Part shown: positions 7,081 through 16,158 of the stretch, piece after piece
How positions within the stretch are numbered: the first letter of the stretch is position 1
Layout: every line of letters starts with the position of its first letter
Source of the DNA: an uncultured Odoribacter sp.
GTDB lineage: Bacteria; Bacteroidota; Bacteroidia; Bacteroidales; Marinifilaceae
Assembly: GCA_900541415.1 (NCBI GenBank)
Contig: UQJP01000029.1
Coordinates: 1 to 47,419 of the forward strand
Length of the DNA: 47,419 nt
Reading direction: 5' to 3'
Program-made: the position numbers and the translations under genes
Notes under the pieces: generated by a model
Databases searched by the model: none
What the model was told of the DNA's origin: nothing
The model's input: only the letters and a program-made list of their open reading frames with translations

Positions 7081-8217
7081 ATGAGATATTATGTTATTGC
7101 CGGAGAGGCTTCCGGGGATTTGCATGCTTCAAATTTGATCCGGGGATTGCGGACGCATGACCCGGATGCAGAGGTGCGCGGCTGGGGAGGCGATCTGATG
7201 CGGGAGGCGGGTTGTGAGATTGTAAGGCATTATAAAGATACGGCAATCATGGGTTTTGTCGCCGTGATTAAAAATTTAGGAAAATTAAAAGCGAATATCC
7301 GGTTTTGTTGTGACGATATTCAAACCTGGAAACCGGATGTTGTGATTTTGATAGATTATGCGGGTTTCAATCTTCGGATTGCCCGTTTTGCCAAAAGTAT
7401 CGGTATCCGGGTATTTTATTATATATCTCCGAAACTGTGGGCGTGGAATACCGGACGGGTAAAGCAAATCCGGGAAAATGTCGACCGTATGTATGTCATT
7501 TTTCCTTTTGAAACCGATTTTTACAGGAAGTATAATTATAAGGTACAATATGTCGGTAATCCTTTGGTGGATGCCATTTATAACCGCCCGTTCCAGCAGG
7601 AAGGATTTTCTGATTTTGTCGCGGCGAACGGATTGTCCGGCCGTCCCATTATCGCGTTGCTGGCGGGAAGCCGGATGCAGGAATTGAAATTTGTTCTTCC
7701 GCCCATGTTGAAAATGGTAAAGCATTTCCCTGATTTCGAATTTGTCATAGCGGGAGCTCCTTCCATGAAGGATGCCGATTATGCGGCTTATCTCGGGGAT
7801 ATGGATGTGAAAATTATTTATGGGCAAACCTATCGTTTGGTGAAACAGGCAACGGCTGCGCTTGTCACTTCAGGCACGGCCACCCTTGAAACAGCTTTAC
7901 TAAAGACACCTCAGGTGGTGTGTTACAGTGGGGAAGGGGGAGCGTTCAGCTATTGGTTGTTCAAAACCTTTGTCAAGGTGAAATATATTTCTTTGGTCAA
8001 TCTGATGCTCGACCGGGAAGTCGTGAAAGAACTGTTAATGCAGCAATTGAATGAGAAGAAACTGCTTTCAGAATTGGCGCGTATTCTTTATGATGAAGAA
8101 GTCCGGCGGAAGATGATTGCAGATTACGAGGAGATTATCGGGAAGCTTGGAAAGCCCGGTGCTTCGGAACGTTTTGCGAAACTGATGATAGAAGATATAG
8201 AAAGAGACCGTCCCTGA
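7081..8217 (+). CDS. lpxB: Lipid-A-disaccharide synthase
   Basis: A 378-residue GT19 glycosyltransferase that joins UDP-2,3-diacylglucosamine and lipid X to give the lipid A disaccharide, at the inner membrane surface. The N-terminal motif YYVIAGEASGDLHASNLI is diagnostic. The conserved segments SPKLWAWNTGRVKQI, GNPLVD and ALLAGSRMQEL follow in the expected order, with TSGTATLETAL near residue 260. Length is standard. A TTG at 7075 is in frame, but the ATG at 7081 gives the usual MRYYVIAGEASGD start. An 8-bp hairpin overlaps the stop codon (8204-8211/8220-8227) but lacks a T tract, so I do not call it a terminator. Confidence 0.96.
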   Translation: MRYYVIAGEASGDLHASNLIRGLRTHDPDAEVRGWGGDLMREAGCEIVRHYKDTAIMGFVAVIKNLGKLKANIRFCCDDIQTWKPDVVILIDYAGFNLRIARFAKSIGIRVFYYISPKLWAWNTGRVKQIRENVDRMYVIFPFETDFYRKYNYKVQYVGNPLVDAIYNRPFQQEGFSDFVAANGLSGRPIIALLAGSRMQELKFVLPPMLKMVKHFPDFEFVIAGAPSMKDADYAAYLGDMDVKIIYGQTYRLVKQATAALVTSGTATLETALLKTPQVVCYSGEGGAFSYWLFKTFVKVKYISLVNLMLDREVVKELLMQQLNEKKLLSELARILYDEEVRRKMIADYEEIIGKLGKPGASERFAKLMIEDIERDRP

Positions 8218-8324
8218 GAACGGTCTCCACGCAGCTCAAAATAGAATAGGTTGTAAATGCTGCTGCGTTAAGTAGGGGATATTATGTTTCTTAATTTTTT
8301 TCTAAATTCGAACTCGGCAAAGTT

Positions 8325-8411
8325 AATAATTCCTTTGAATAATGCAAACGTTCCGTTGGTGCTTATTTTAATGACGGCATTATTATGATTATTGAATTCA
8401 AAGGGATTATT
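8325..8411 (-). repeat. Long imperfect inverted repeat at the 3' end of the PCMD gene
   Basis: 8325-8340 is complementary to 8396-8411 over 16 positions with one G-T pair. Just inside, 8339-8346 is complementary to 8377-8385. Together they form an extended hairpin that overlaps the last codons of the minus-strand PCMD gene. It probably shapes or stabilises the mRNA 3' end; there is no strong T tract. Confidence 0.45.
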
Positions 8412-9384
8412 CGTAGATTAGTTTTACATTGTCGATCCAGAATTTACTGTCCGGGGCTCCGATATATGCGCCACCGTTGCCGGATGAAAGCCGTAGTATG
8501 ATGTGGGTGATTTCTTCGTCCGCTTGTCCCCAGCCCACTTCTTGTATAGGCACCATGACCCCTTTGCTATTCTGACAATATTGAGTATGTTCTCCTGTCA
8601 CCAAATCCATAAAAGGTTTGTAATAGGGCTCTTGGGTGATATTTCCGTAATGTACGGGAATCCTGTGTCCGTTTTGCCATTCGGTAACGTCCTGGCCATA
8701 TTGCTCATAGGCTGTGCCGATTCTTTTCGCATAGATATTTCCTTCTGCATCTTCCCAGCGTTTTTGCAATAACAGGCAGGCTTCAGCTTGATTCTGTTCT
8801 TTCAATTTTGCAATTCTGCTAAATCCTGTGGCTTTTATCTGGAGGCCTCCCGGTGTCACTTTATAGTCAAAGGCCAGCGCTGTGGGGCGTTTGGTGAAAG
8901 GTATACCACTGCTTAGTTTACTTTGAGGGTTTTTCGTGTCTTGCACGGGTTCGATCACTTTCCCTAAAAATATAGTTCCTGTTGCCAATACGGATATATT
9001 GATCAAGCCCAGCACTTTTACATTTTCCATACGGGTTTCCAGGCGGGCACAATATCCGGAGTCCCTTTTTTCAGGGAAAACGGTGACACTTCCTTTTACC
9101 ACGCCACTCACTTTAGCCATAACGGTCGAGGTAGCCCACGGAGAAACCGTGTTTACGTAAGGCGTGTTATTTTTTAAGGTATCTCCCGGAGCTATTTCAT
9201 ATAGATATTTGGTTTTTCCTCCGATAATAAACGATTCATCCACTACGCGGACCAGCCATTGATTCATATCCCCGTAAGGTAATAATTCTTCCGATGTATT
9301 TTGTGTATGTGCCCCTGAAGGCAGGACTGCCAAACCGGCTAATAAAACGATTTTAGATAAATATGTTGTTCTTCTCAGCATCAT
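8407..9384 (-). CDS. Secreted PCMD-domain protein (putative carbohydrate metabolism domain)
   Basis: A 325-residue exported protein with a signal peptide (IVLLAGLAVLPSGAHTQ). The body matches the PCMD type found in Bacteroidetes: an early GDMNQW segment, the core phrase SGIPFTKRPTALAFDYKVTP near residue 160, and a jelly-roll-like end, ILRLSSGNGG...FWIDNVKLIYE. Such proteins are thought to be carbohydrate-binding or surface proteins by structural similarity; no enzyme activity is established. There is no lipobox cysteine, so it is probably periplasmic or otherwise exported. It is monocistronic, between convergent lpxB and the divergent efflux operon. Confidence 0.82.
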   Translation of the reverse strand: MMLRRTTYLSKIVLLAGLAVLPSGAHTQNTSEELLPYGDMNQWLVRVVDESFIIGGKTKYLYEIAPGDTLKNNTPYVNTVSPWATSTVMAKVSGVVKGSVTVFPEKRDSGYCARLETRMENVKVLGLINISVLATGTIFLGKVIEPVQDTKNPQSKLSSGIPFTKRPTALAFDYKVTPGGLQIKATGFSRIAKLKEQNQAEACLLLQKRWEDAEGNIYAKRIGTAYEQYGQDVTEWQNGHRIPVHYGNITQEPYYKPFMDLVTGEHTQYCQNSKGVMVPIQEVGWGQADEEITHIILRLSSGNGGAYIGAPDSKFWIDNVKLIYE

Positions 9385-9579
9385 GATTTTGTTTCTGTTT
9401 TTAATGAATTTATTTCGAGCAAAAATAGTGCCAAAACCTGTAAAATAAGGTATAGAATGCCTTTTCTTGTTTTTAATAGGCGTGTTACACCTCTTCTTTT
9501 ATCGTTTTTTCCGTAAATAGGGTTTCGTCGGTAAAATAGTGCTATTCGTCTTTGAATTAAGGGTATTTATATATTTGAA

Positions 9580-9610
9580 TTGTTTGGTGGGTATCCTGTT
9601 TTTACTTTTG
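9580..9610 (+). promoter_or_regulatory. Promoter of the TolC-MacAB-like operon
   Basis: TTG at 9580-9582 and TACTTTTG at 9603-9610 are 20 bp apart, matching the Bacteroidetes consensus exactly in the -7 box. The first candidate start codon is at 9638. Confidence 0.65.
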
Positions 9611-9637
9611 TTTCAGTAATTAGAAAAATGAAAGACT

Positions 9638-10954
9638 ATGAACGGCAAAATGAAATGGATAACAGGAGCTTTATTACTGTTTTCTTTAATAGTCCGGGGA
9701 CAGGAAAAACCGGAACGGTGGGATTTAAAATCCTGCATCGATTATGCCAAAGCGCAGAATATTCAGATTAAGAAAAGTAAGGTTTCTTTGGAAGAAAGCC
9801 AGGAGAATACCCGCCTGAGCAAGGCTGCCTTGTTACCATCGCTTTCTTTTTCTACCAGCCATAGCTTGGTGAATCATCCTAAGTCGGAAACATCCGATAA
9901 AAATGATTATTCCGGAAGTTATGGGTTGAATACTTCCGTGGATTTGTACAAAGGCGGACAACTCAGGAAAACGATCAAACAGCAGGAGTTGCAGGATAAG
10001 ATACAGGCCTTGACTATCCGGGAAGCGGAGAACGATATAGAGTTGGCTATTACGGAGGCATTTGTGCAGTTACTGTACGCAAATGAATCGGTGGAAATAA
10101 ACCGGAATGCCGTAGAAATTTCCAAGGCGCAACGTGACCGGGCTGAACAGTTGCTGGCTGCCGGCTCTATTTCCACAACAGATTTGGCACAATTGGAGTC
10201 TCAATATAATTCGGATAAATATCAGTTGGTGGCGGCACAAACCACCCTGGAAGATGTCCGTTTGCAGTTGAAGCAATTGCTGGAACTGGAGGTAACGGAT
10301 AACCTGGAATTACTGATCCCGGAAATCCCTGATAGTGAGGTTTTAACTGTACTGCCTGGTAAGGTACAGGTGTATGAAACTTCATTAAATATTATGCCGC
10401 AGATTGAATATAGCCGGATCAGTATCGATGCAGCCGGCTTGGGGGTGGCAAAAGCTAAAGCCGGATATTGGCCGTCTTTAAAATTAACCGCCGGAATCGG
10501 TACCGGGCATGTTTCAGGTTCCTCGTTTACCTTCGGTAATCAGTTGCGTAATAGCTTTAACGAGAGTATTGGGTTGAGTTTGAGTGTGCCTATTTTCAGT
10601 AACCGTTCCAATAAAACGGCGGTAAAGTTGGCACAGTTGAGTGTGGAAACTTCCGAACTGAATTATATCGGAATGCAGAAAGATCTTTTGAAATCGGTAG
10701 AGAAAGCCTATCTCGACGCCACTTCTTCGCAGGCTAAATATAAGGCTGCCGTAGAGAGCCTGAAAGCCGTGGAAATGAGCTTTAAATTAGTGGATGAGCA
10801 GTTTAATCTGGGGATGAAGAATACGTTGGAGCTTTTGACGGAAAAGAATAATCTTTTGTCTGCCCGGCAGGAAGTGGTTCAGTCGAAATACATGTCCATA
10901 TTGAATTTGCAATTGTTGAATTTTTACCAGGGTAAACCCATTGAAATTAAATAA
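9638..10954 (+). CDS. TolC-family outer membrane efflux protein
   Basis: A 438-residue outer membrane channel of the OEP/TolC family that would provide the exit duct for the tripartite pump encoded downstream. The signal peptide is ITGALLLFSLIVRGQ. Two homologous halves of long alpha-helical coiled-coil sequence follow, and the opening phrase WDLKSCIDYAKAQNIQIKKS is typical of Bacteroidetes members. An ATG at 9653 is an equally possible start and would give a shorter signal peptide. It is the first gene of the run 9638-16098, 80 bp before the adaptor gene. Substrate unknown. Confidence 0.92.
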   Translation: MNGKMKWITGALLLFSLIVRGQEKPERWDLKSCIDYAKAQNIQIKKSKVSLEESQENTRLSKAALLPSLSFSTSHSLVNHPKSETSDKNDYSGSYGLNTSVDLYKGGQLRKTIKQQELQDKIQALTIREAENDIELAITEAFVQLLYANESVEINRNAVEISKAQRDRAEQLLAAGSISTTDLAQLESQYNSDKYQLVAAQTTLEDVRLQLKQLLELEVTDNLELLIPEIPDSEVLTVLPGKVQVYETSLNIMPQIEYSRISIDAAGLGVAKAKAGYWPSLKLTAGIGTGHVSGSSFTFGNQLRNSFNESIGLSLSVPIFSNRSNKTAVKLAQLSVETSELNYIGMQKDLLKSVEKAYLDATSSQAKYKAAVESLKAVEMSFKLVDEQFNLGMKNTLELLTEKNNLLSARQEVVQSKYMSILNLQLLNFYQGKPIEIK

Positions 10955-10971
10955 AGTCTAAAAATAAACAG

Positions 10972-11014
10972 GCATGAGGTTTGGGAGGGCGAATGTAAGG
11001 CAAAGGCTTCATGC
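10972..11014 (+). other. Hairpin between the TolC-like and MacA-like genes
   Basis: 8-bp arms (10972-10979 and 11007-11014, one G-U pair) enclose a G-rich 27-nt loop in an 80-bp intergenic gap. There is no T tract, so it is more likely an mRNA processing or stability element than a terminator. Confidence 0.3.
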
Positions 11015-11034
11015 AACCGTAAAAAATTGTAAGT

Positions 11035-12252
11035 ATGAAAAAAGGTAGATTAATAGGAACAGCGATTGTTGTTGTGGCTTTAGGAGCAGGAGCTTATCTG
11101 TTTTTGGGAGCATCTTCAAAAAAACAATTGAGCTGGGAAACAGCAAAAGTTTCACGGGGTACGATTGCGAACATGGTAACCGCAACAGGTACTGTTGAGC
11201 CTATAACCCAGGTTGAAGTCGGTACACAGGTGTCCGGGATTATTAACAAAATCTACGTGGATTACAACAGTATTGTAAAAAAAGGGCAGGTGATCGCCGA
11301 ATTGGATAAAACAACGCTGGAATCGGAACTTCAGTCCAAACAGGCCGACCTGGAGTCGAGCCGTACGGAATATGAGTACCAGACTAAAAACTACACACGT
11401 ACCAAAACGTTGCATGAGAAGAATTTGGTGAGTGATACGGATTATGAGAGTGCAATCTATCAGTATGAGAAAGCTAAGAGCGCTTATGAAAAGAATCAGG
11501 CCGACTTGGTGAAAGTGAAAACAAATTTGGGTTATGCGATTATTTCTTCTCCTGTCGATGGCGTGGTACTTTCCAGAGCAGTGGAAGAGGGGCAGACGGT
11601 AGCCGCCAGCTTCAGTACCCCGACTTTGTTTAAAATAGCCAACGACTTGACTAAAATGCAGGTAGTGGCCGATGTGGACGAAGCCGATATAGGTCAGGTA
11701 GAAGACGGACAACGGGTAACGTTTACCGTGGATGCCTATCCCAATGATCTTTTCGAGGGTGAAGTGATGCAGGTACGTTTGGAGGCAACAACCACTTCTA
11801 ATGTGGTGACTTATGAAGTGGTGATTAATGCTCCGAACCCGGAATTGAAACTGAAACCGGGATTGACGGCTAATGTTACGATCTACACATTGGAAGAAAA
11901 CAATATTTTGACCTTGCCTTCCAAAGCCCTGCGCTATGTTCCGAATACCGAGATTCTGGGAGAAGATATTAAGGTTGCGGCCTTACCGGAGGATGCGCAG
12001 CCTGCAGGTGTAAAACGAAGCGTATGGGTGAAAGACGGGCAGGTGCTGCGGGAAAAAGCGGTTACGGTAGGTATTACCAACGGAGCCGTAGTGGAACTCA
12101 AGGACGGGCTTGCTGAGGGAGAAGAAGTGATCACCGGACTTACTGCCAATCAGCCGGCTGTTGCGGCTAATAGTGGAAGTGAAGGAGAAAGCAGCCCGTT
12201 TATGCCTAAACGGCCGGATTCTCAAAAGAAAAGTGAAAAACAGACGAAATGA
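11035..12252 (+). CDS. MacA-like periplasmic adaptor (membrane fusion protein, HlyD/RND type)
   Basis: A 405-residue adaptor that links the ABC transporter in the inner membrane to the TolC-like duct. It has one N-terminal membrane anchor (IVVVALGAGAYLFLG). The lipoyl half-motif VEVGTQVSGIINKIYVDYN is followed by an alpha-hairpin of about residues 95-165, the second lipoyl half (AIISSPVDGVVLSRAVEEGQ), a beta-barrel, and a membrane-proximal domain. The tail (about residues 375-405) is polar and rich in Ser, Lys and Pro. Its stop overlaps the ATPase start by 4 nt, so translation is probably coupled. MacA is the closest well-known relative; the exported compound cannot be told. Confidence 0.92.
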   Translation: MKKGRLIGTAIVVVALGAGAYLFLGASSKKQLSWETAKVSRGTIANMVTATGTVEPITQVEVGTQVSGIINKIYVDYNSIVKKGQVIAELDKTTLESELQSKQADLESSRTEYEYQTKNYTRTKTLHEKNLVSDTDYESAIYQYEKAKSAYEKNQADLVKVKTNLGYAIISSPVDGVVLSRAVEEGQTVAASFSTPTLFKIANDLTKMQVVADVDEADIGQVEDGQRVTFTVDAYPNDLFEGEVMQVRLEATTTSNVVTYEVVINAPNPELKLKPGLTANVTIYTLEENNILTLPSKALRYVPNTEILGEDIKVAALPEDAQPAGVKRSVWVKDGQVLREKAVTVGITNGAVVELKDGLAEGEEVITGLTANQPAVAANSGSEGESSPFMPKRPDSQKKSEKQTK

Positions 12253-12995
12253 TGAACGCGATTATTGAATTGAAAGACATAAAGCGTAATTTTCTGGTAG
12301 GAAATGAAACTGTACACGCATTGAGGGGAGTGACGTTTTCTATTTATCCCGGGGAATTTGTAACGATCATGGGAACCAGTGGATCCGGAAAATCTACTCT
12401 GTTGAATTTGCTGGGATGCCTGGATACCCCTTCTGCCGGAGAATACTTGCTTGACGGTTATTCCGTTCGCCAAATGGGAAAGAATGAGAGGGCTACTTTG
12501 AGAAATAAAAAAATCGGTTTTGTTTTTCAGTCCTATAATCTTTTACCGAAGACGACAGCTATCGAGAATGTTGAATTACCGTTGATGTATAATCCTTTGG
12601 TTTCGGCAAAGGAACGGGAACAGAAAGCGATAGAGGCTTTAGAGGCTGTGAGTTTGCAGGATCGTTTGTATCACAAATCGAACCAGATGTCGGGGGGACA
12701 GCAGCAGCGTGTGGCTATCGCAAGGGCTTTGGTGAACGATCCTGTTATCATTCTGGCCGACGAAGCTACCGGGAATCTGGATACGCGTACTTCTTTTGAA
12801 ATTCTGGTTTTATTTCAGGAATTACATGCCAAAGGGCGGACGATCATATTCGTGACACACAATCCGGAACTTTCCGCTTACAGTAGCCGGACTATTGTCC
12901 TGAAAGACGGACGGGTGATCGAAGACCGGAAGAATGAGCATATTGCTTCGGCCAGACAAACGCTGGATGCATTACCTAAGGTGAATGAAGATTAA
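12249..12995 (+). CDS. MacB/LolD-type ABC transporter ATPase
   Basis: A 248-residue nucleotide-binding subunit. Walker A GTSGSGKST is at residues 42-50, the signature is MSGGQQQRVAIARAL, Walker B plus catalytic Glu is VIILADEATGNLD, and the switch His is in FVTHNPE. The IYPGEFVTIMG and LLNLLGCLDTPSAGEY phrases belong to the MacB/LolD/FtsE clade. In E. coli MacB the ATPase and permease are fused; here they are separate genes. The start overlaps the adaptor stop (ATGATGA), and a second ATG at 12252 is equally usable. Confidence 0.95.
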   Translation: MMNAIIELKDIKRNFLVGNETVHALRGVTFSIYPGEFVTIMGTSGSGKSTLLNLLGCLDTPSAGEYLLDGYSVRQMGKNERATLRNKKIGFVFQSYNLLPKTTAIENVELPLMYNPLVSAKEREQKAIEALEAVSLQDRLYHKSNQMSGGQQQRVAIARALVNDPVIILADEATGNLDTRTSFEILVLFQELHAKGRTIIFVTHNPELSAYSSRTIVLKDGRVIEDRKNEHIASARQTLDALPKVNED

Positions 12996-13040
12996 TTTAG
13001 GGGAGAGGGAAGAAGCGGTGACGATTTAAATTTTTGAAAG

Positions 13041-14261
13041 ATGAATTTTGCTAATTTGCTTAAAATAGCGTTACGCGCGCTGAATAACAATAAAATGCGT
13101 GGTTTCTTGACGATGCTGGGAATTATTATCGGCGTAGCGTCCGTAATTACCATGCTGGCAATCGGTCAGGGCTCTAAACGAAGTATCCGGGCGCAAATAT
13201 CGGAAATGGGTTCTAACATGATCATGCTCCACCCGGGAGCAGACCGCCGGGGGGGAGTGCGGCAAGATCCGGCCTCTATGCAAAGTTTGAAATTAGAGGA
13301 TTATCAGGCTATTGCCAATGAAACCCGTTACGTATCGGGCGTTTCTCCTTCTGTGAGCAGTAGCGGACAGGTGATCTATGGGGCGAATAACTATCCCACT
13401 TCCGTATATGGAGTGAATCAGGATTATCTGGATATTCGTAAGTATACCGTGGGGGAAGGAGAGCTTTTTACCGATCAGGATATACTGACTTCTGCAAAAG
13501 TCTGCCTGGTTGGTAAGACAATCGTTGATAATTTATTTACAAACGGGGAAGATCCCATAGGGAAAGTGATCCGTTTTAATAAAATACCGTTTAAAATCAT
13601 AGGTGTATTGACATCTAAAGGTTATAACAGCATGGGGATGGACCAGGATGATCTTATCTTAGCACCTTATACAACCATCCAAAAACGTGTCCTGGCCATC
13701 ACCCATTTACAAGGTATTTATGCCTCGGCCCTGACCGAAGATATGACGGAACAGGCTGAAGAGGAGATCAGCGATTTACTGAGAAGGAATCATAAGCTGA
13801 AAAAAGGAGATGAGGATGATTTTACCATCCGTTCGCAGCAGGAATTGAGTTCAATGATGAGTTCAACCACAGACATGATGACCGTCCTGCTGGCTTGTAT
13901 CGCCGGAATATCATTGCTGGTGGGAGGTATCGGGATTATGAACATTATGTATGTTTCCGTCACCGAGCGTACCCGGGAAATCGGTTTGCGAATGTCTATC
14001 GGAGCGAAGGGACGGGATATATTGGCCCAATTCTTGATCGAAGCGATATTGATCAGTGTCACCGGAGGGATTATCGGGGTTTTGCTGGGAATCGGCGCGG
14101 CCTATATCGTAAAGATCGTTTTGGGATGGCCGGTATTTGTGCAGGCATATTCGGTGATACTTTCTTTCATCGTTTGTACGGTCACCGGGATATTCTTCGG
14201 CTGGTATCCGGCACAAAAAGCTTCAGATCTCGATCCTATCGAGGCAATCCGTTACGAATAA
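13041..14261 (+). CDS. MacB-like ABC transporter permease (FtsX domain)
   Basis: A 406-residue permease. One N-terminal transmembrane helix (FLTMLGIIIGVASVITMLAI) is followed by a periplasmic MacB-PCD domain (about residues 45-240) and a C-terminal FtsX domain with three helices. The last domain carries the phrase ERTREIGLRMSIGAKGRDIL typical of MacB. Such mechanotransmission permeases do not carry substrate through the membrane but drive periplasmic export through TolC. It is 45 bp downstream of the ATPase and belongs to the same operon. Confidence 0.94.
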   Translation: MNFANLLKIALRALNNNKMRGFLTMLGIIIGVASVITMLAIGQGSKRSIRAQISEMGSNMIMLHPGADRRGGVRQDPASMQSLKLEDYQAIANETRYVSGVSPSVSSSGQVIYGANNYPTSVYGVNQDYLDIRKYTVGEGELFTDQDILTSAKVCLVGKTIVDNLFTNGEDPIGKVIRFNKIPFKIIGVLTSKGYNSMGMDQDDLILAPYTTIQKRVLAITHLQGIYASALTEDMTEQAEEEISDLLRRNHKLKKGDEDDFTIRSQQELSSMMSSTTDMMTVLLACIAGISLLVGGIGIMNIMYVSVTERTREIGLRMSIGAKGRDILAQFLIEAILISVTGGIIGVLLGIGAAYIVKIVLGWPVFVQAYSVILSFIVCTVTGIFFGWYPAQKASDLDPIEAIRYE

Positions 14262-14306
14262 GCGAAGGTTTCGGGTGGGAAAAGGAAAAGTGAGGGAATA
14301 GTTTTC

Positions 14307-14314
14307 TATCTTTG
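14307..14314 (+). promoter_or_regulatory. -7 box immediately before the histidine kinase start
   Basis: TATCTTTG matches TAnnTTTG exactly but ends only 5 bp before the kinase ATG at 14320. A transcript starting from it would be nearly leaderless. No -33 TTG is visible. Confidence 0.3.
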
Positions 14315-14319
14315 TTATT

Positions 14320-15363
14320 ATGAAGGATAAGTATAAAGTTTTACAGGTTTTAATCCACATTTTGGTTTGGGGTGGAGTGTTTTGTTTCCCTTTGTTTTTC
14401 ACAGGGAGAAACAGTGAGGCGATGACCCTGGAAAGGTATCTGGGGTATGTAGGGGTGCCCATCACGTTCTTCGTTGTTTTCTATCTGAACTATTTTGTAT
14501 TGATCGATCGTATTCTGTTTCGTAAAAAATTGGTACAGTTTGTCCTGATCAATATCGTTTTGTTCGTCGTAATGACTTTATCGCTTCATGTCTGGCAAAA
14601 TTACCATTACCTTCATTTTGTGAAAAAGGCGGGGGAAACAATCCATCAGGGCCCCCCCCGTGCTTTGTTCATCATACGCGACGGAATGATGATGGTTTTG
14701 CTTGCCGGGTTGAGTGTGGCCATCCGGATGACGGGGAATTGGTATATTGTGGAAAATGAAAAAAAGGAACTCGAAAAAGCCCGGTCGGAAGCGGAATTAC
14801 AGAATTTGAAAAGTCAGTTGAATCCTCATTTCCTTTTCAATACCTTGAATAATATTTATTCTTTGATCGCTATCGACCCGGACCGGGCACAGTATGCCGT
14901 TCATGACCTGAGCCGTTTGTTGCGCCATGTGCTGTATGAAGACAACCAAAGGCTGGTTTCGCTCGACAATGAGCTGGTTTTTATGAAGAGTTATATCGAG
15001 TTGATGGGGTTGCGTTTGCCTGACCGGGTGGATTTAAAAGTGGATATGCCGGAGGATAAAACCGGGATATTGATAGCCCCTTTATTATTTATTTCTTTGA
15101 TTGAGAATGCATTTAAGCACGGAGTAAGCCCCACGGAACCTTCTTTCATCCACATTAATTTGCGGGTAGAACGGCACAATCGCATCAAATGTTTAATTGA
15201 AAACAGCTATTTCCCGAAAAAGGATTCTGACCGCAGCGGTTCGGGAATCGGTTTGGAAAATTTGCGGAAACGGTTGGGATTGCTTTATCCGGGGCAATTC
15301 CTGTTGAGGACGGGATTAATGGGCGAAGTTTACGTGTCGGAATTGGATTTGGATATAAAATAA
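14320..15363 (+). CDS. LytS/YehU-type sensor histidine kinase
   Basis: A 347-residue membrane sensor kinase. Four hydrophobic helices occupy about residues 8-145. A short coiled coil (KKELEKARSEAELQNLK) follows, then the His_kinase motif QLNPHFLFNTLNNIYSL with the phospho-accepting His. The HATPase domain has the N-box ENAFKHG and the G-box GSGIGLENLRKRL. There is no large extracellular sensor domain, which fits intramembrane sensing. It sits 58 bp after the MacB-like permease and 6 bp before its response regulator. Control of the upstream efflux genes is a natural inference but is not shown by sequence. Confidence 0.93.
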   Translation: MKDKYKVLQVLIHILVWGGVFCFPLFFTGRNSEAMTLERYLGYVGVPITFFVVFYLNYFVLIDRILFRKKLVQFVLINIVLFVVMTLSLHVWQNYHYLHFVKKAGETIHQGPPRALFIIRDGMMMVLLAGLSVAIRMTGNWYIVENEKKELEKARSEAELQNLKSQLNPHFLFNTLNNIYSLIAIDPDRAQYAVHDLSRLLRHVLYEDNQRLVSLDNELVFMKSYIELMGLRLPDRVDLKVDMPEDKTGILIAPLLFISLIENAFKHGVSPTEPSFIHINLRVERHNRIKCLIENSYFPKKDSDRSGSGIGLENLRKRLGLLYPGQFLLRTGLMGEVYVSELDLDIK

Positions 15364-15369
15364 TGGGCT

Positions 15370-16098
15370 ATGGAATTGAATTGTTTGATTGTCGATGATG
15401 AGCCGTTAGCACTCGATTTAATGGAGAGTTATGTAAAGCGCACGCCTTTTTTATCGCTTGCCGGACGTTGCAGCAGTGCCCTGGAAGTGTTGCCGATGGT
15501 GAAAGAACAAAAGATCGATCTGATCTTTTTGGATATTCAGATGCCTGAACTGAACGGATTGGAACTTTCCCGGATGTTGGACGAACGGACAAAAGTGATC
15601 TTTACGACGGCTTTCGAGCAATATGCTCTTGAAGGTTTCCGGGTAGATGCTTTGGACTATTTGTTAAAGCCGATCAGTTATCCTGAGTTTTTGAAAGCGG
15701 CGAACAAGGCATTGCAATGGTGCGAAATGAGCGGCAAACAGGAAAACGGGGAGAAGGAGCCGAGAAGCATCTTTGTAAAGGCAGATTATAAGCTTGTCCG
15801 TATCGATTTAGGAAAAATATTATATATCGAGGGGTTGAAAGATTATGTGAAAATTTATTTGGAAGGTGAAACGCAACCTGTGGTTTCGCTGATGAGCCTG
15901 AAATCGTTGGAAGAGCTTTTGCCTGCGTCTGAATTTATCCGGGTGCATCGCTCTTTTATTGTGAGGTTGGATAAAGTGAAGGTCATAGAACGAAACCGGA
16001 TTGTATATGGTAAAGAATATATCCCCATATCCGATTCCTATAAGGATAAATTCCAGGAATATTTAAATAAATATCTTCCGGCTGGTCGGCAGGAATAA
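15370..16098 (+). CDS. LytTR-family response regulator
   Basis: A 242-residue regulator partnering the kinase directly upstream. The receiver domain contains the acidic pair in IVDDEPLALD and the phospho-acceptor Asp55 in LIFLDIQMPELNG, with the Lys of LDYLLKPISY near residue 100. The C-terminal LytTR DNA-binding domain (about residues 135-238) carries ILYIEGLKDYVKI and FIRVHRSFIV. LytTR proteins bind direct repeats upstream of target genes. The gene ends the efflux/two-component run and is followed by a clear terminator. Confidence 0.95.
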   Translation: MELNCLIVDDEPLALDLMESYVKRTPFLSLAGRCSSALEVLPMVKEQKIDLIFLDIQMPELNGLELSRMLDERTKVIFTTAFEQYALEGFRVDALDYLLKPISYPEFLKAANKALQWCEMSGKQENGEKEPRSIFVKADYKLVRIDLGKILYIEGLKDYVKIYLEGETQPVVSLMSLKSLEELLPASEFIRVHRSFIVRLDKVKVIERNRIVYGKEYIPISDSYKDKFQEYLNKYLPAGRQE

Positions 16099-16121
16099 GG
16101 AACAATGGTTTTGAAAATTTT

Positions 16122-16158
16122 AATTCCGGGTATGAAGTTCAGGCTTTTACCCGGAATT
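16122..16158 (+). terminator. Terminator of the efflux/two-component operon
   Basis: A perfect 11-bp stem (16122-16132/16148-16158) with a 15-nt loop is followed by a short T-rich stretch. It begins 24 bp after the response-regulator stop. Confidence 0.75.

Noticed and set aside
8204..8227. Hairpin at the lpxB stop codon as a terminator
   Set aside because: An 8-bp stem is present, but no T tract follows.
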